From Fusarium oxysporum f. sp. lycopersici 4287 (lineage: Eukaryota > Ascomycota > Sordariomycetes > Hypocreales > Nectriaceae), in NCBI RefSeq assembly GCF_000149955.1, contig NC_030991.1, positions 4,060,407 through 4,124,406 on the forward strand: 64,000 bases of DNA, given 5' to 3'. The position numbers were made by a program, and so were the translations under genes. Below, in pieces: positions 31,707 through 42,691 of this stretch (positions are counted from its first letter, which is position 1; every line of letters starts with the position of its first letter). Below the pieces are notes generated by a model. The model had not been told where the DNA came from and ran no database searches. It saw only the letters and a list, made by a program, of their open reading frames with translations.

Positions 31707-32889
31707 TCAACGGCGTGCTAACTCAGGCGAGTAAACGTTGTGGCATAAGCTTCGAGATAACTGTTGCAGATAAAGGTTCTCTTCGGTCAGAAGCTGATTG
31801 TTTAGGCATCTCATCTCCGGAAGCATCTTCCACCAGCAAAAGCGTGGATCCGAGAAAGGGTCGTTCAAAATGTATAACAGCAAGGTCCGTATTGCGCGTC
31901 TAACCTGCCACGCACTGAGTTTCGTTCGCGAGACCAAATATATCATCCTAGCATCATGCTCTGTGAACAAGTCCTTGTAGCCGTCTGGCTTAGCGCTCTG
32001 AACGACATATAGGGCTAATTGATAACATATCCCGGCCATCACATTGGGATCATACCAGGCAGCATCATGTTGTGTCATCGCAATCCGAATACAACTTTCT
32101 GCTACGACTTCAACGAGAGCTTCGTTTGACGTGCTTGCTCTTTTGCGAGCATATTCTTGATTAGAATGGTGATTCTCGTATTGCTCATTGGTCTCGTTGC
32201 CACTAATTACGGCCTCTGGTCTCATTCTTCGCTCGTGAATAAAATGTTGTAGAAATGGCAGAGGCCCTGGAACACCCAAATTCCAATCGATCACCTGTAA
32301 GAATATCCTTTCAATTATCGCGAGTCGCCTCTTTTGCCGTTTCGTAAAGTCATGAATTTGAAGAATCTCAGCTATAACGGTCATCCCTACCTGGATATTC
32401 TGATTTTCCTCATACTTGGAAGCAACCATGAGCGCTGTGCCGGCTAGCAATGACAACGCTCTCCACTGTGTCGCTCCGTGGGCAATCATGTCCCTCTGCC
32501 AGGTCGCTATCGCTATAATGCAGCCATCGGTCTCTGCGTCGAACTGGCCTAGAAGGTGGGCAGCTACTATCACAGTAGATGGGCCTTTCCTTGACGCAAA
32601 AACGTCTATTAGATTAACTGCAAGCACGCAGGTCTCTAGCTTAAACGAAAACGAAGTATTGAATATGGTCTGCACGAGGGGCTTTCGCCATCGGAGATAG
32701 TTTGGGTATAACACTAGAGGCTGGCGGTAGTTTCAGGTGAGCCACAAGTCATAATCGAATGGAAGGATGACGGGGTTTTACCTCTTTATCTCTAGCCATA
32801 AGGAATGAATAAATATCTTCTGCATATTCATGCGTACTGGCGACGCGGTTCATGGAATCACTAGCACGGTGGTTATCAATGTTTGTCAT
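31707..32889 (-). CDS. Accessory B-type (mitotic) cyclin, 373 aa
   Basis: Exons are 32889-32782 and 32720-31707. The intron has a GTAAAA donor and a CAG acceptor, and the join is in phase. Exon 1 supplies the typical entry helix (THEYAEDIYSFLMARDKE). Exon 2 gives the cyclin box: KLETCVLAVNLIDVFAS, the hallmark LAGTALMVASKYEE, then LAIIERIFLQVIDWNLGVPGPLPFLQ, and a second fold with YDPNVMAGICYQLALYV. Cyclins activate a Cdk to drive cell-cycle transitions; the layout best fits the Clb/B-type class. The protein is short at the N-terminus: it lacks the long disordered region with a destruction box seen in core mitotic cyclins, and the usual MRAILVDWL segment is poorly conserved. It may therefore be an unregulated or non-canonical copy. 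The frame is intact. Confidence 0.72.
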
Positions 32890-35105
32890 GATTCGGCTCT
32901 AACGCTAGGTGCAAGTGAGAGCAAGGACGAAGAAGAGCTAAGAAACGGAGAAAAGCATATTAATATCCTGATAGCCGTTACGTCTGAGCTATAATTATGC
33001 CCCGGGTGGTCGAGCAACTATCGGCTTGCCGTAGAATGAATTTGTGAAATTGGTTGTAAACTTTATGTTCGCTTGGTGCTTTGCTGATTTTTGAGATCAT
33101 GGTGTAATTTATACGCTTGCCACCCGCATCTCTCTGATACTTCCGCAGCAAGTGCTATTCTCGGGCCCGACTGCTTATCTCGAATCAAAAAGGCGGGCGC
33201 AAGCCGCGTAGCCCCTTGACAAATGCAAGTTAATCCAAAGTATAGTGCCGTATGGCCATCGAAAGCCGTATACCTGCGTGGGCTACCTTCGTGTTTTTGC
33301 GTCCTGTAATGGTTACTTTACTCCAAGGTAGAATGAGAGACTTTCTCTTGGCGCCTCGGTGCACACCAGCATCTCAGTCCCGTGTGCTGTTCATGTTCGA
33401 CATCGACAGAGAACGCCTCTGACTGTCTCTGTGGCCCGCCTACATGCGCCCTCCTCGAACCAAGACATGCATCTCGATGATCCGGCCGACTCCGAGCACT
33501 CAGCCCCGCGCCTAACAGGCCACCATGGTGGGTATCACCCATATTCTCCATACTAGATCTCCTTTCGCCGTTTCTAAATTACTCCTGCATCGCCCGCTCT
33601 CGTTCCCACTCGTTCTGCCCAAATTGCCACCCTGAATACTGGCGAACCTTGTACTCTATTCAATGTGACTTCTAAGCTGGGGTGAAGGGTTGGAGCTCAA
33701 AGACATTCAGGTGCCCAGCCCTTTGATTCACAGACACTGTGCATCTCACTTCCTGTTGTGGCGGAACTAGTGTCATTTGGAACGATTTTCACACATCTTA
33801 TGTCTCCACATTGATGACCTTTAGGCGTGGATGCTGACAGACATACGCAGGACGAATGACCACGGCATTATGCTACATTAGTACTCCAACATTCGTCGGC
33901 TGCCAAAAGACTGGTTCAAGTCATCATGAATGGCAAAACTGTCAGCCTTGCCATGATGAAGAGTTATGTGGCCGATACAACTGTGATGGACAGGATCATC
34001 TAGGATGCCATTCCACATAGTAAATCGGCGCGAGAAGGCTCGTTCCAAGAAAGCTTGAGCCGTGGCTTCAGAAGGAGGTGGCGGATGATATATCGTAGCA
34101 GGCTGGCGTGAATTTACTAGCAGAAAGCAAGGAGCTTTGTAGTGCTATGCATGGATCAGAGCTAAACTCCCAAGCAGTCACAGAACAATCTCTAAGCAGA
34201 TTACGCCATGCCTCAAGTGGAGATATTAGAGAGTATACCTTGCTCCAGAGACATCTGGTGAAATGGCGCAAACAGCGAAGGCTCCAGGGCGCGAGAGCTA
34301 GCGAAAGACTCTTTCGTAGACTAATAATAGCCCAAGAGATTCTGAACTCGATCGCGCGGAGGTGGTGTACCATATGCATATCCTATAGGTCCAGTACCAT
34401 TTGTACCCACGACCATCGTCTTCAACGTGAGTAGCTTTGGGAAACTGTCTATTTTGGGTGCAAAGGATTGCATGGTGAAAGAAAAAGTGAGCGGATACAC
34501 CCCCTTCACACTGCGCCAATGCAGACCAAATCACGCAGCCCGGTTTCTAACCCCTCCAAGCGCAGCGGTAGGGGGCACTTTCACCTTCCTATTTATAGTA
34601 ACACAGTCTTTGTCACCCCTATCGGCCTTTGACATATCAAGAACTACTTTAAATGTCAGGTGCGATGTCCCATATAGGCAGCCGCATGATTGGCATGTCA
34701 GCATCATCAGCCACATACAGGGGTGCTCTCGAGTAGTGCATATACATTTACTCAGAGCCTCCACCAACCTCGTTGATGTGAAAGAAGAAAATGTAAACGC
34801 TCAATACTGCAGTAAGTAGCCTAGCGCGTGTGGGTCTGGAACCTCAGCCCCGTAGGAATGCGTGAAATAAAACGATATCAGTTGTGCGGAGTCGTACTGG
34901 TTCCGATACAGCAAACGTTAGATTCCGCATTTCTCAATAGAAGTCCTTTCCATTCAGAAGAGAAACTTGAGGAAGACCGCATTGCACTACGGAGTAAATG
35001 GTTGCGGAAGCCAGACTGACAGATTTCTCTGGAGCTGACTTTCAGGTCAATTGTGAAGTAGAGTGATTCTGAAGTAACTTTCTGATATTCCATTCAGTTT
35101 GATAG
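32890..35105. other. Intergenic, no supported gene
   Basis: Upstream region of the cyclin gene, then non-coding sequence. A + strand frame at 34108-34434 has basic, helical composition (LQRHLVKWRKQRRLQGARAS) but no start context or family match; it could be a transposon relic. Confidence 0.42.
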
Positions 35106-35666
35106 CTAATTGCTCCCGATTTTGAGTCGCTTTGCGACGGGAAAAACTCTAGTATTGACGTCTACCCAATGCCTCTTGCCTGCATATACGGGTTTCTGGA
35201 TGTCGTCATTCAGAGTTGCGTGTCGATTTCCGGCCGGCACAGCTCTGAATACCGATGTGGCCATGGCGGTGCTATTTTTCTTGTCAACATCCATCTCAAT
35301 GCTGGACATCGATGCAACGCGATCCTGAGCTGAAGCGCACGATATGTTGTCGAAATGTTTGTATTCAGAATCATCGCTGATGGCACATGGCGATGGGTGG
35401 TGTCTCAAGTTGCTATAGCGCTGTCGGGCATCCTCTTTAGGTAGCATTGCTAGAGATCGACGTCGAACCTCATCAAGAGCATTTTGAAGCTTCAATGTTA
35501 ACTGACATTCAGGGCGTAGAATCAAAAGGGTCTCCTCAAGGATGTCTCGGCAAAGGTTCAACTGGCTCTCTTCTCGAATTGCCTGTTCAGACAGTGAGAG
35601 TTGGGTGAAGGCGGCGTAGGCGGCGGTCCTTAGCCCAGGTCGATAGTAAGGGAAAGACGAGCTCAT
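35106..35666 (-). CDS. Hypothetical protein, 186 aa
   Basis: Single exon. The first in-frame ATG is at 35666 (MSSSFPYYRPGLRTAAYAAF). Residues 1-85 are predicted helical (LSEQAIREESQLNLCRDILE…). The rest is polar and ends with a basic stretch (VFPVAKRLKIGSN) that could be a nuclear localisation signal. There is no signal peptide, membrane segment or catalytic motif. The codon pattern and composition look genuine, but no family is recognised and no neighbour suggests a role. Confidence 0.45.
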   Translation of the reverse strand: MSSSFPYYRPGLRTAAYAAFTQLSLSEQAIREESQLNLCRDILEETLLILRPECQLTLKLQNALDEVRRRSLAMLPKEDARQRYSNLRHHPSPCAISDDSEYKHFDNISCASAQDRVASMSSIEMDVDKKNSTAMATSVFRAVPAGNRHATLNDDIQKPVYAGKRHWVDVNTRVFPVAKRLKIGSN

Positions 35667-36141
35667 AATGGTCAGCCACAATTTCGAATAACGAGTTTAT
35701 CAAGAGATATGCAGAGCGTTTACTGGGATTCAGCTGTATTTGGTAATCGCGAGATCAGTTTCGCGGCAGCGGACTATGGTCGTGTGCCTGTCTTTATGTG
35801 AAATAAGACAGCTAGCTGCATTCCCATACTTGAGATAGTCTCAACCAGATAGACGCTTGCAATAGGAATCATGTGGACTTTAGGCTCAGCAAGGGTAACC
35901 GTAGATTCACCAGCTTGGTTAATGGAACGTGCCTTTACTGGGTTAAATGCGTCGAAGCTTCTACATTCGATCACTTCACTTGTGTCTGTGAGTAGCTCTA
36001 TTACGTATATCAATCGCAAGTAAGCCGTGGCATAAGTCAAGCGGATTATTGAGACACAGTAGCGTACGAGTTCACTGGCACCTCCAGCCTGTACGTTGAG
36101 TGTCAGTGTCCTAAAACCTTTAATGAAACCGCGCCAAAAGG

Positions 36142-36157
36142 TGGGGGTGAAATCGAC
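36142..36157 (+). repeat. Target-site duplication, left, SINE-like copy 2
   Basis: TGGGGGTGAAATCGAC (16 bp) is repeated exactly at 36808-36823. It lies next to the (TATG)n tail of the inverted element. Confidence 0.85.
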
Positions 36158-36807
36158 TATGTATGTATGTATGTATGTGTATTTTTCGTCTGGGTGGCTG
36201 TAACGAAGCCAAATCTCCTACTGGAGCAAAAGACGTGCTGAGCTAGCTAGGTACAGGATACCCCGCTTCCTTCACCATCCAGCATACCAATGGCACAAAA
36301 GGTGCTGTATTTCTCAAGCCCGTCACCCGTCAGCGGGTTCGAGGGCAATCTATTGTCGAACTTTTTCCACCGACCAGAATTCTCTCGCGCATCACTACAT
36401 CTGCTGACGCAGTCCACAATCTCCAGTAACCAAGTTGTAGCTCGTAGTCGACTGTCGCGGCGGCAGGGAAAAACCTCGGGAAGGGATCAGAGGCCGACGG
36501 TGCGGCTTGCCTTTAAAGGAGAAAAACCCATCGCAATCGGCGTCGTTGATCGGAAGGATGTCGCTACGAATGCCCGGGGCATCGCCCTCCGATATCTAAG
36601 GCGTTCTGGTTCTGAGGTGCCGCCATTAGATCCGACAAAGGTGTTGTCAGAGAAGGCGAACTCTCCAAAATTCCTTCTCTGAAAACTGCTGTTAGGGAGC
36701 CGATAGCGTCCCCGCAGTTTTTGTGTGGTCGCGTGGCCTGCAGAAAATCCCGCTCCTAGCACCGCACTAACAGTGCGTGCCAAGAAAGAATTTTTACAGG
36801 AGAGAGT
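36158..36807 (-). mobile_element. SINE-like non-LTR retroposon, copy 2 (inverted)
   Basis: Read on the minus strand, it starts ACTCTCTCCTGTAAAAATTC, runs parallel to copy 1 (27874-28530), ends CCAGACGAAAAATA, and has an (ACAT)n tail instead of (AAAC)n. A 16-bp duplication unrelated to that of copy 1 flanks it, so the two copies are independent insertions and not one duplicated segment. The antisense 130-codon frame (36290-36682, +) is open here too, with 7 residue differences from copy 1. Most of the base changes between the copies are transitions, in keeping with repeat-induced mutation or simple ageing. Confidence 0.72.
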
Positions 36808-36823
36808 TGGGGGTGAAATCGAC
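36808..36823 (+). repeat. Target-site duplication, right, SINE-like copy 2
   Basis: TGGGGGTGAAATCGAC, identical to 36142-36157, borders the 5' end of the inverted element. Confidence 0.85.
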
Positions 36824-39459
36824 GCGTCAACATTCAACCCAATCTAGGGTAACTCAGGTGGCTGGTCCCACGAGTTCCGATGGCTCCACCTGACTTCTGC
36901 GGATGACAAATATGCCGCCACATGATCCGGATTCAACAGTAGTCATCGCGGTGCCGACCCGCCTTGCCTCCGTTCATGGTATTCGGGCGTGTAGACACGG
37001 TATCTGCTTGCCCATCAAATCCCTTAGTAGTAGCGCTGTATACTTTGGTGATATGAATGGCCTGGCTGATGTTGGCACTAGGTTAAAACCGGGCAATGTC
37101 AGGCTCATTATTGGCCGTCGACTACCCTAGACAAGCAGGTTCGTTATTTGAGCAACACTTCTTAGAAGATACATCGACCTGTTGCCTACAAGGCGAGGAC
37201 TTTGCCATTTCATACGGTTAAAGATTCTAGAGTTTTACTTTCTTGAATATGAACTTGTCCTCTTTTACCGACCTTTTCCGGCGTGTTGTCTGGACATGGC
37301 GAGATCTCGGACAAGGGTTTCATTACAGTCTGAAACCCTCAAGGCAGTTATTGCTTTTCGAAGCACAATGTGGGCGAAAATTGCCGAGCAGAATTCTGCA
37401 GTTAGAACAATGTGTATTTAATCGGTTTTTTATTGGCGTTTTCTTTCCTATCCGTAGACAATACGACGAAATGGATGGTGGGACCGTGACGGTAAAAAAT
37501 GCCCTTCCGTCTCGAAAGGGTTAAGCGCTGACTGTATGTGCCATGAAAGCAATGAAGAAACAAAATTAAAAAGGAAAGTGAGGTCGTAATCACAATGCAT
37601 TGACGGCTTAAAATCGTCTATTTTCGCGTTAACTTAGTTTTTGGAACCCTGGAAATGAATGAGCAGATGAACGATGAGCAATGCATCAATCCCATAGATT
37701 GTAAGACTACTCCTACTTAATCTATCCCTCCTTACACTATAAATAGAAACGTCCTTCTGAGATTGTCATCTTGGATGACTCATTCTATCTCTTCACCACC
37801 TAGAAGTTGCACAGCCCGGTGAGTAACGAAGATTTATTGCCACGGTATGCTTCCATTTCTATTCTTAATAATTAATCTTCTGGCACCAGTCAGGAGGTCT
37901 TGGTTCCTCAGTCTCCCACTGTATGTGGTTCCTATCCTTCGTGCCTTACATAATAATCATAGACCAGGTCGTGGAGCGTCATCCGCCAACTGCCCTCCTC
38001 CATACATCTATTTACATACCCAACAGGGACATAGGCTCTGCACTACTTGCTACACCCTGATTAGGATCCGAGAGGCTGTTCTCTAGGAAGCTGATGAGGC
38101 TTTCCATCCTATCATCCCAATGGACCTTTTCAGATTCCATGTGGAAACTTTAAATCTGTCTGGAAGGCGAAGGTTTAGCTACTTATTACTAGGGCCACGC
38201 CTTGATTCCAGGATATTACTCGAGAATGGTTTTAGGGCAAGTCTAATCTATTTTAGAAAATGTGGAGAGAGATAGGTAAAGGATTCATGCTCTGAGGATT
38301 GATGGGTCTATGTGGCTTACGAAATGGGATTTCTTCTAATTCTATACTGCATCCCCCCATCGTTCCCCTTGTACAGTACTTAATTTACGTCTATGAAATT
38401 TACCCTTGCCAATAGTTTAGTACATGCAACTTTCAAGCTGTACTCTGAGAAGGAAGATGCGGTTATATTACTTTTTTCTCCTTGTAATTGAGTACAGTAT
38501 TTGCCAAAGTAGGGCCCTTCAGTCGTAATAACCTATGCGTTTATTAAAAGCTCGAATCTGAGGATCGGCGGCTATGAATCCTTTGAATACAGGACTGCAT
38601 CTCGTCGTCCTCTTTCTGTAATGCACTGGTTGGTGGAGGTTGAACTGAGGTTACCTGAGTGAAGGCTGCAAGCCGAACTTTCGACCTTGGTTGTATGATT
38701 GCCTTGTAATGTGTAATCGTTGAAGATCCTTAGGTTGGTCTAGACTGGATAATAGATAGACGGCGATAGGTACAGCGATATCAACTCTCCCTCCAAGATT
38801 TCAATCTGGTTATGCCATAGAACATCCAGCCCGATCCAAACCTAGCGCTTTGTTTTTCAGTATGTCGTAAAAACGCGGCCTTAGGTGACCTCCAGTTCCT
38901 CGCAAATAATCTGGATACCACTCCTTTGGCTTACCTGTATCCTCTATTTTTAAAATCGATACTATCAGTATTGCCGATCCAATCAAATATTTCTTTCATG
39001 ACTTGGTCTTAACACCTGAGTTACCAAGTGGCGGCCGACTTTGTCCTGCAGCCTCTGTATCACTCTACCATTGAGTTGGGTGGTGAGGATGCAGCGACCG
39101 CCCAGTCTGCCATTTCAATGCTACAAAACATGCGAGACACGACGGACCTGCAAGGATCTCTGACAGACATAGGCATTCAGAAAGTCCTAAAATCCCTGTT
39201 CTTGCACAGTCTATCCTCACACAAATTTATCTCGAATTTTCCAGCTAGCAGCTGTTTGTCTAGACTATGTCACCCCTTTACGTCGCCGCACAGATTGCAG
39301 GGTTGCTTATTCGTAAATGAGCAAACCCATTCTGCTTCAACAGCTTGCTAAGCATGCTGCCATGATATACGTGATTGAAATATTTAAATGTTTGATCGTC
39401 AGAAGCAGCATTATAGAATATCAGCCCGTGGCCAGCAAGAAGTTATTCACGTCCTCCTA
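36824..39459. other. Intergenic, no supported gene
   Basis: No domain-like frame on either strand. Scattered AT-rich patches only. Confidence 0.5.
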
Positions 39460-41140
39460 TCTCGGCTTACTCTGTTCTATTAACGGATACGTATATACAA
39501 CGAACAAGTTGCGATATATAACACACACATCACTGCCTTGTCAGAGCCCTGGAACGAAACATCTATATTAGTGTTCACTCACTACGCTACGGATCGCTAC
39601 CGGTAAGTGATAATATAAAAGCCATGTAACTACAAGTGAACTTATCTAACATTATATAAGTTCCTCAAAGAGTGAGAAATCATTCAGAATCACTTTTTCT
39701 CTCTTACCCTACGGAACAAGAAGTAGCTCATCCTGGTAGTTAAAAAGTCGCACAAGACCAATGGACAGCCGTCTCTTAGGGAGCTACACAGGCCTTGCGC
39801 CATATAAGTGCTTGGTTCTCATGGGTTACCGTAAGGTACGAGAAAGATTGAATCAATTGCAGCGCATATAAGCAGCCACGGTACGATATCTACTTGTAAA
39901 CGTTGCATTCTATACAGAAAGGATCGAAATCGGCTTTCCATCCGCGCACGGATCATAACAGGGACTGTACCTAGTAGTGGACTGTGGACCTGTCATTGGT
40001 CCATTGTATCGTGTCCCACCCAAACGACCGAGATAGGCTCGCATTCAATAACAGCATGATCTTCCTGTAAGCCAGTCGGGTGTTGTGTCGTGCCACTCAA
40101 ATCCTTTTATGTGGAGACCTTGTACCTTGAAAAGAATCATAGCATGATGCGAAGAGTGAAAAGTGTAGTAACTGGTATGATGTAGCTGCTCCCATAACAA
40201 TATATCCGGTACATAACAAAAAGATTTGGTAGACGCAGCAAGCACTTTTGAATATTAGCTGGTTGAACCATTCAAAATTTTATAGCAACCTTGAAGTGTC
40301 CTTTGTAACCATAATTGACCTGGGTGGGTTAGAGACGGTATAACCTTCTTCCTTGCGACCACACGTTCTAATAGTTCTACTACTTCTATGGCCTTCCCGT
40401 TGGCTTTGTAAACTCACACGACTGCAAGGACCTATTGCTCCATGTGCGGCTTGAACACGCCGATGCGGTTGATTCTGGTTCGGTCCTGGCTTGGCCGGTT
40501 ACACACAGGAGCCGTCGGGGCTGTAACATACAATGAAAAGGTATGGACAGTTGGCGCTTACCAAGAACAACCTATGAAAAGGACAGCAGCGCAAGAGATA
40601 AAGGAAGAAGAAAATCCCTTTTTATTCATCTTGCATTTCCACTTACTTTCAAATTCTGGCCTTCCTACCTAACATTATCATCAGGTACACCAGCAAATGG
40701 CATTCGGCCTCCGAATCCGAGTTCCGCCCCTGCAGACGCCTGAGGCGCACAAAAAGAAACAAAGGGAACCCATCAGCGACACCGCATCCAAAGCCGCATA
40801 ACCGGTTCTTCTCTCGCTCGATCAGATGCCGAAATGGTTTCAACATGAATCCAACGAGGGGATTCTATACGGCTATAGAGACATCTCAGGTCCGTTTCAA
40901 GCTTCGATGTGCAGTTTGCTATATATCCACAACGAGTCGGTCAACATCTATACCCACCTCATCCCGGCCGTTTTCTCCTTTCTCGGCCAGCAGTACCTTG
41001 CCAGCAGATACTCCGGGGTTACTGGCGTCGATTTCACTCCTTTTTCCATCTTCATGTCGACAGCCGTCACGTGCCTGTCATTGTCAGCGATATATCACAC
41101 CTTAATGAACCATTCCAAACGCGTGGAACATTTATGCCGA
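39460..41140 (+). repeat. Segmental duplication, copy A (truncated)
   Basis: Colinear with 56955-58397 in the same orientation: for example 'AGCTACACAGGCC', 'ATGGGTTACCGTAA' and 'GTAGCTCATCCTGGTAGTT' occur in the same order in both, and the homology continues through the PAQR coding sequence. It ends abruptly at CATTTATGCC (41140), inside the gene. Confidence 0.7.
40697..41140 (+). pseudogene. PAQR receptor pseudogene (truncated copy)
   Basis: The sequence is homologous to the intact gene at 57956-59042. It begins MAFGLRIRVPPLQTPEAHK and reaches a TAA at 40799-40801, where the intact copy has an Arg codon. It then continues PKWFQHESNEGILYGYRDIS, HNESVNIYTHLIPAVFSF, SAIYHTLMNHSKRVEHLC. Homology stops at 41140, so transmembrane segments 3-7 are missing. 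Nonsense plus 3' truncation make it non-functional as a receptor, although an open frame from 40826 survives. It is part of the segmental duplication. Confidence 0.78.
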
Positions 41141-42550
41141 GATGAGTCGAGTTCATCTCCTATCAGAAACAGAACGCAATATCCAAACTTATCGATGTCG
41201 AAGGAGCATCTCAATGATCGATGTATTTGATATATATCTAGATAATGGACTTGTGTATCGACATTTCGATTGTGCGATTGGCAGCTTTATTTCCCCTTTT
41301 ATTCAGCAAATGACCGGATCGGATTGGTGCAGCTTCAAACTCCTCAAGCACGCTCAAGCCTTGGAATACCTTCTCGTCCGCACCTGGCTTCAATCGGATG
41401 GAGAGACTCAATTAGGTGATTGCGAGTCAGTCTGAATGCCCCGAACACATGACTTTAGGGCAGCGCAAAGCCTTGCAAGCCACGACGCTCCGTTTTAGCT
41501 AGTCCCGTCCCATGCTGATAATGCCGAACGCTATGGATTAATATTTAATAGTACTTTGACTGTTGGAATAGGGTGTGAATCTTGTATAAGATCTGTTCGA
41601 TTTAACCGAGTGTTTTATATTGTTCGTTGCGTAGTAGCTGTTGGAGGTGCTTAAGAAGCTTGGCAAACGTATCGGGACATAGGCCATCCAGATTGTTTAC
41701 AAAGAAGTCATTAGCCATTGAGGAGTTTCTCGTGATTGTGTGAGTTCCTCGGCAATACTCCATGTTAAGCATGGAAAATCTAATACACTGTTTGCCTTGT
41801 ACCGTATGGAAAGTTGTTTTTGGACCCAGCTGTATAAGATTCTTGAGCGAAATTGTAACCTAGAGAAATAGATCCTGTGAAGTCATTAGTCGCATGAACG
41901 GGGGAGCTGCTGATTAGTCTCTGGAAGAAGATATCCTGCCCCTGTAACAAGAAGAGATCGAAATCCGCTTAAAGTCTTGCTCTAGGGATTATTATACCTA
42001 GGCATCGACTGTAAGGATCAGATGTAATCTTACGCAAAGTGTTAAGCCACTCTTGACCATCTTAAAAGACCAAACTCCTCGACTCGTGAACAGAGCCGGT
42101 GCCGTTGCTTGAGTTTTATCTTATGTCCAAGACATCAATGTGCCCTCGAGATTTAATCAAATGTGATTGAGTCCAGTGTGGAACCCTAAACGGAATCCTG
42201 TAGTCCAAACCTCAACCTCTTCTTGTGTACCCGCTAAAATAGCAAACAGCTAGAATATTACAGGTCTCTGAACCTGCAATCGATTGTACTCAATGCTATT
42301 TCCTTAGAGACACTTGAGTTGCAAAGTGGGAGCCAGTGTTCAAATATAGTTTTCTACTTTCGCGTGAGAAGCTAATAAATGCGCTATAGTTGGCATGGCA
42401 AAGCCTTGAAAATTAGAAAAGTAAACCTAGTTGATCATTGATCTGACCTGCCAGACGTTTGATCACATTTCCACGGCATGTATTCTAGGTATCATTGATA
42501 GAGATTTGCATAAATAAAGGCCAGGGTGAAGAAATAGGTATCATTTGAGA
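41141..42550. other. Intergenic, nothing recognised
   Basis: Unrelated to the sequence that follows the intact PAQR copy. No domain-like frame was found. Confidence 0.45.
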
Positions 42551-42582
42551 CTTATATATAGTGATTTATTTATATAAAGCGC
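42551..42582 (+). promoter_or_regulatory. TATA-like AT-rich segment upstream of PARP
   Basis: ACTTATATATAGTG and TTATTTATATAAAGCG lie 110-140 bases upstream of the preferred PARP ATG. They are a plausible core promoter; the inference rests only on sequence resemblance. Confidence 0.35.
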
Positions 42583-42691
42583 ATAGGAACCTATTTCAGA
42601 ACACATATGTGGCTATAAATTGAGCTCGTGTGCCATGCTGGATACTGACCTTGCCCGCACTGTCGGATTCAGTTTGATCATTCATATCAAT

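Noticed and set aside
33318..34819. Several open frames between the cyclin and the 186-aa gene
   Set aside because: No start context, domain or splice structure could be supported on either strand.
40045..40245. Minus-strand frame with a partly similar counterpart at 57521-57712
   Set aside because: Both lie in the segmental duplication, and the similarity reflects shared DNA, not a conserved protein; the frames do not keep the same ends.
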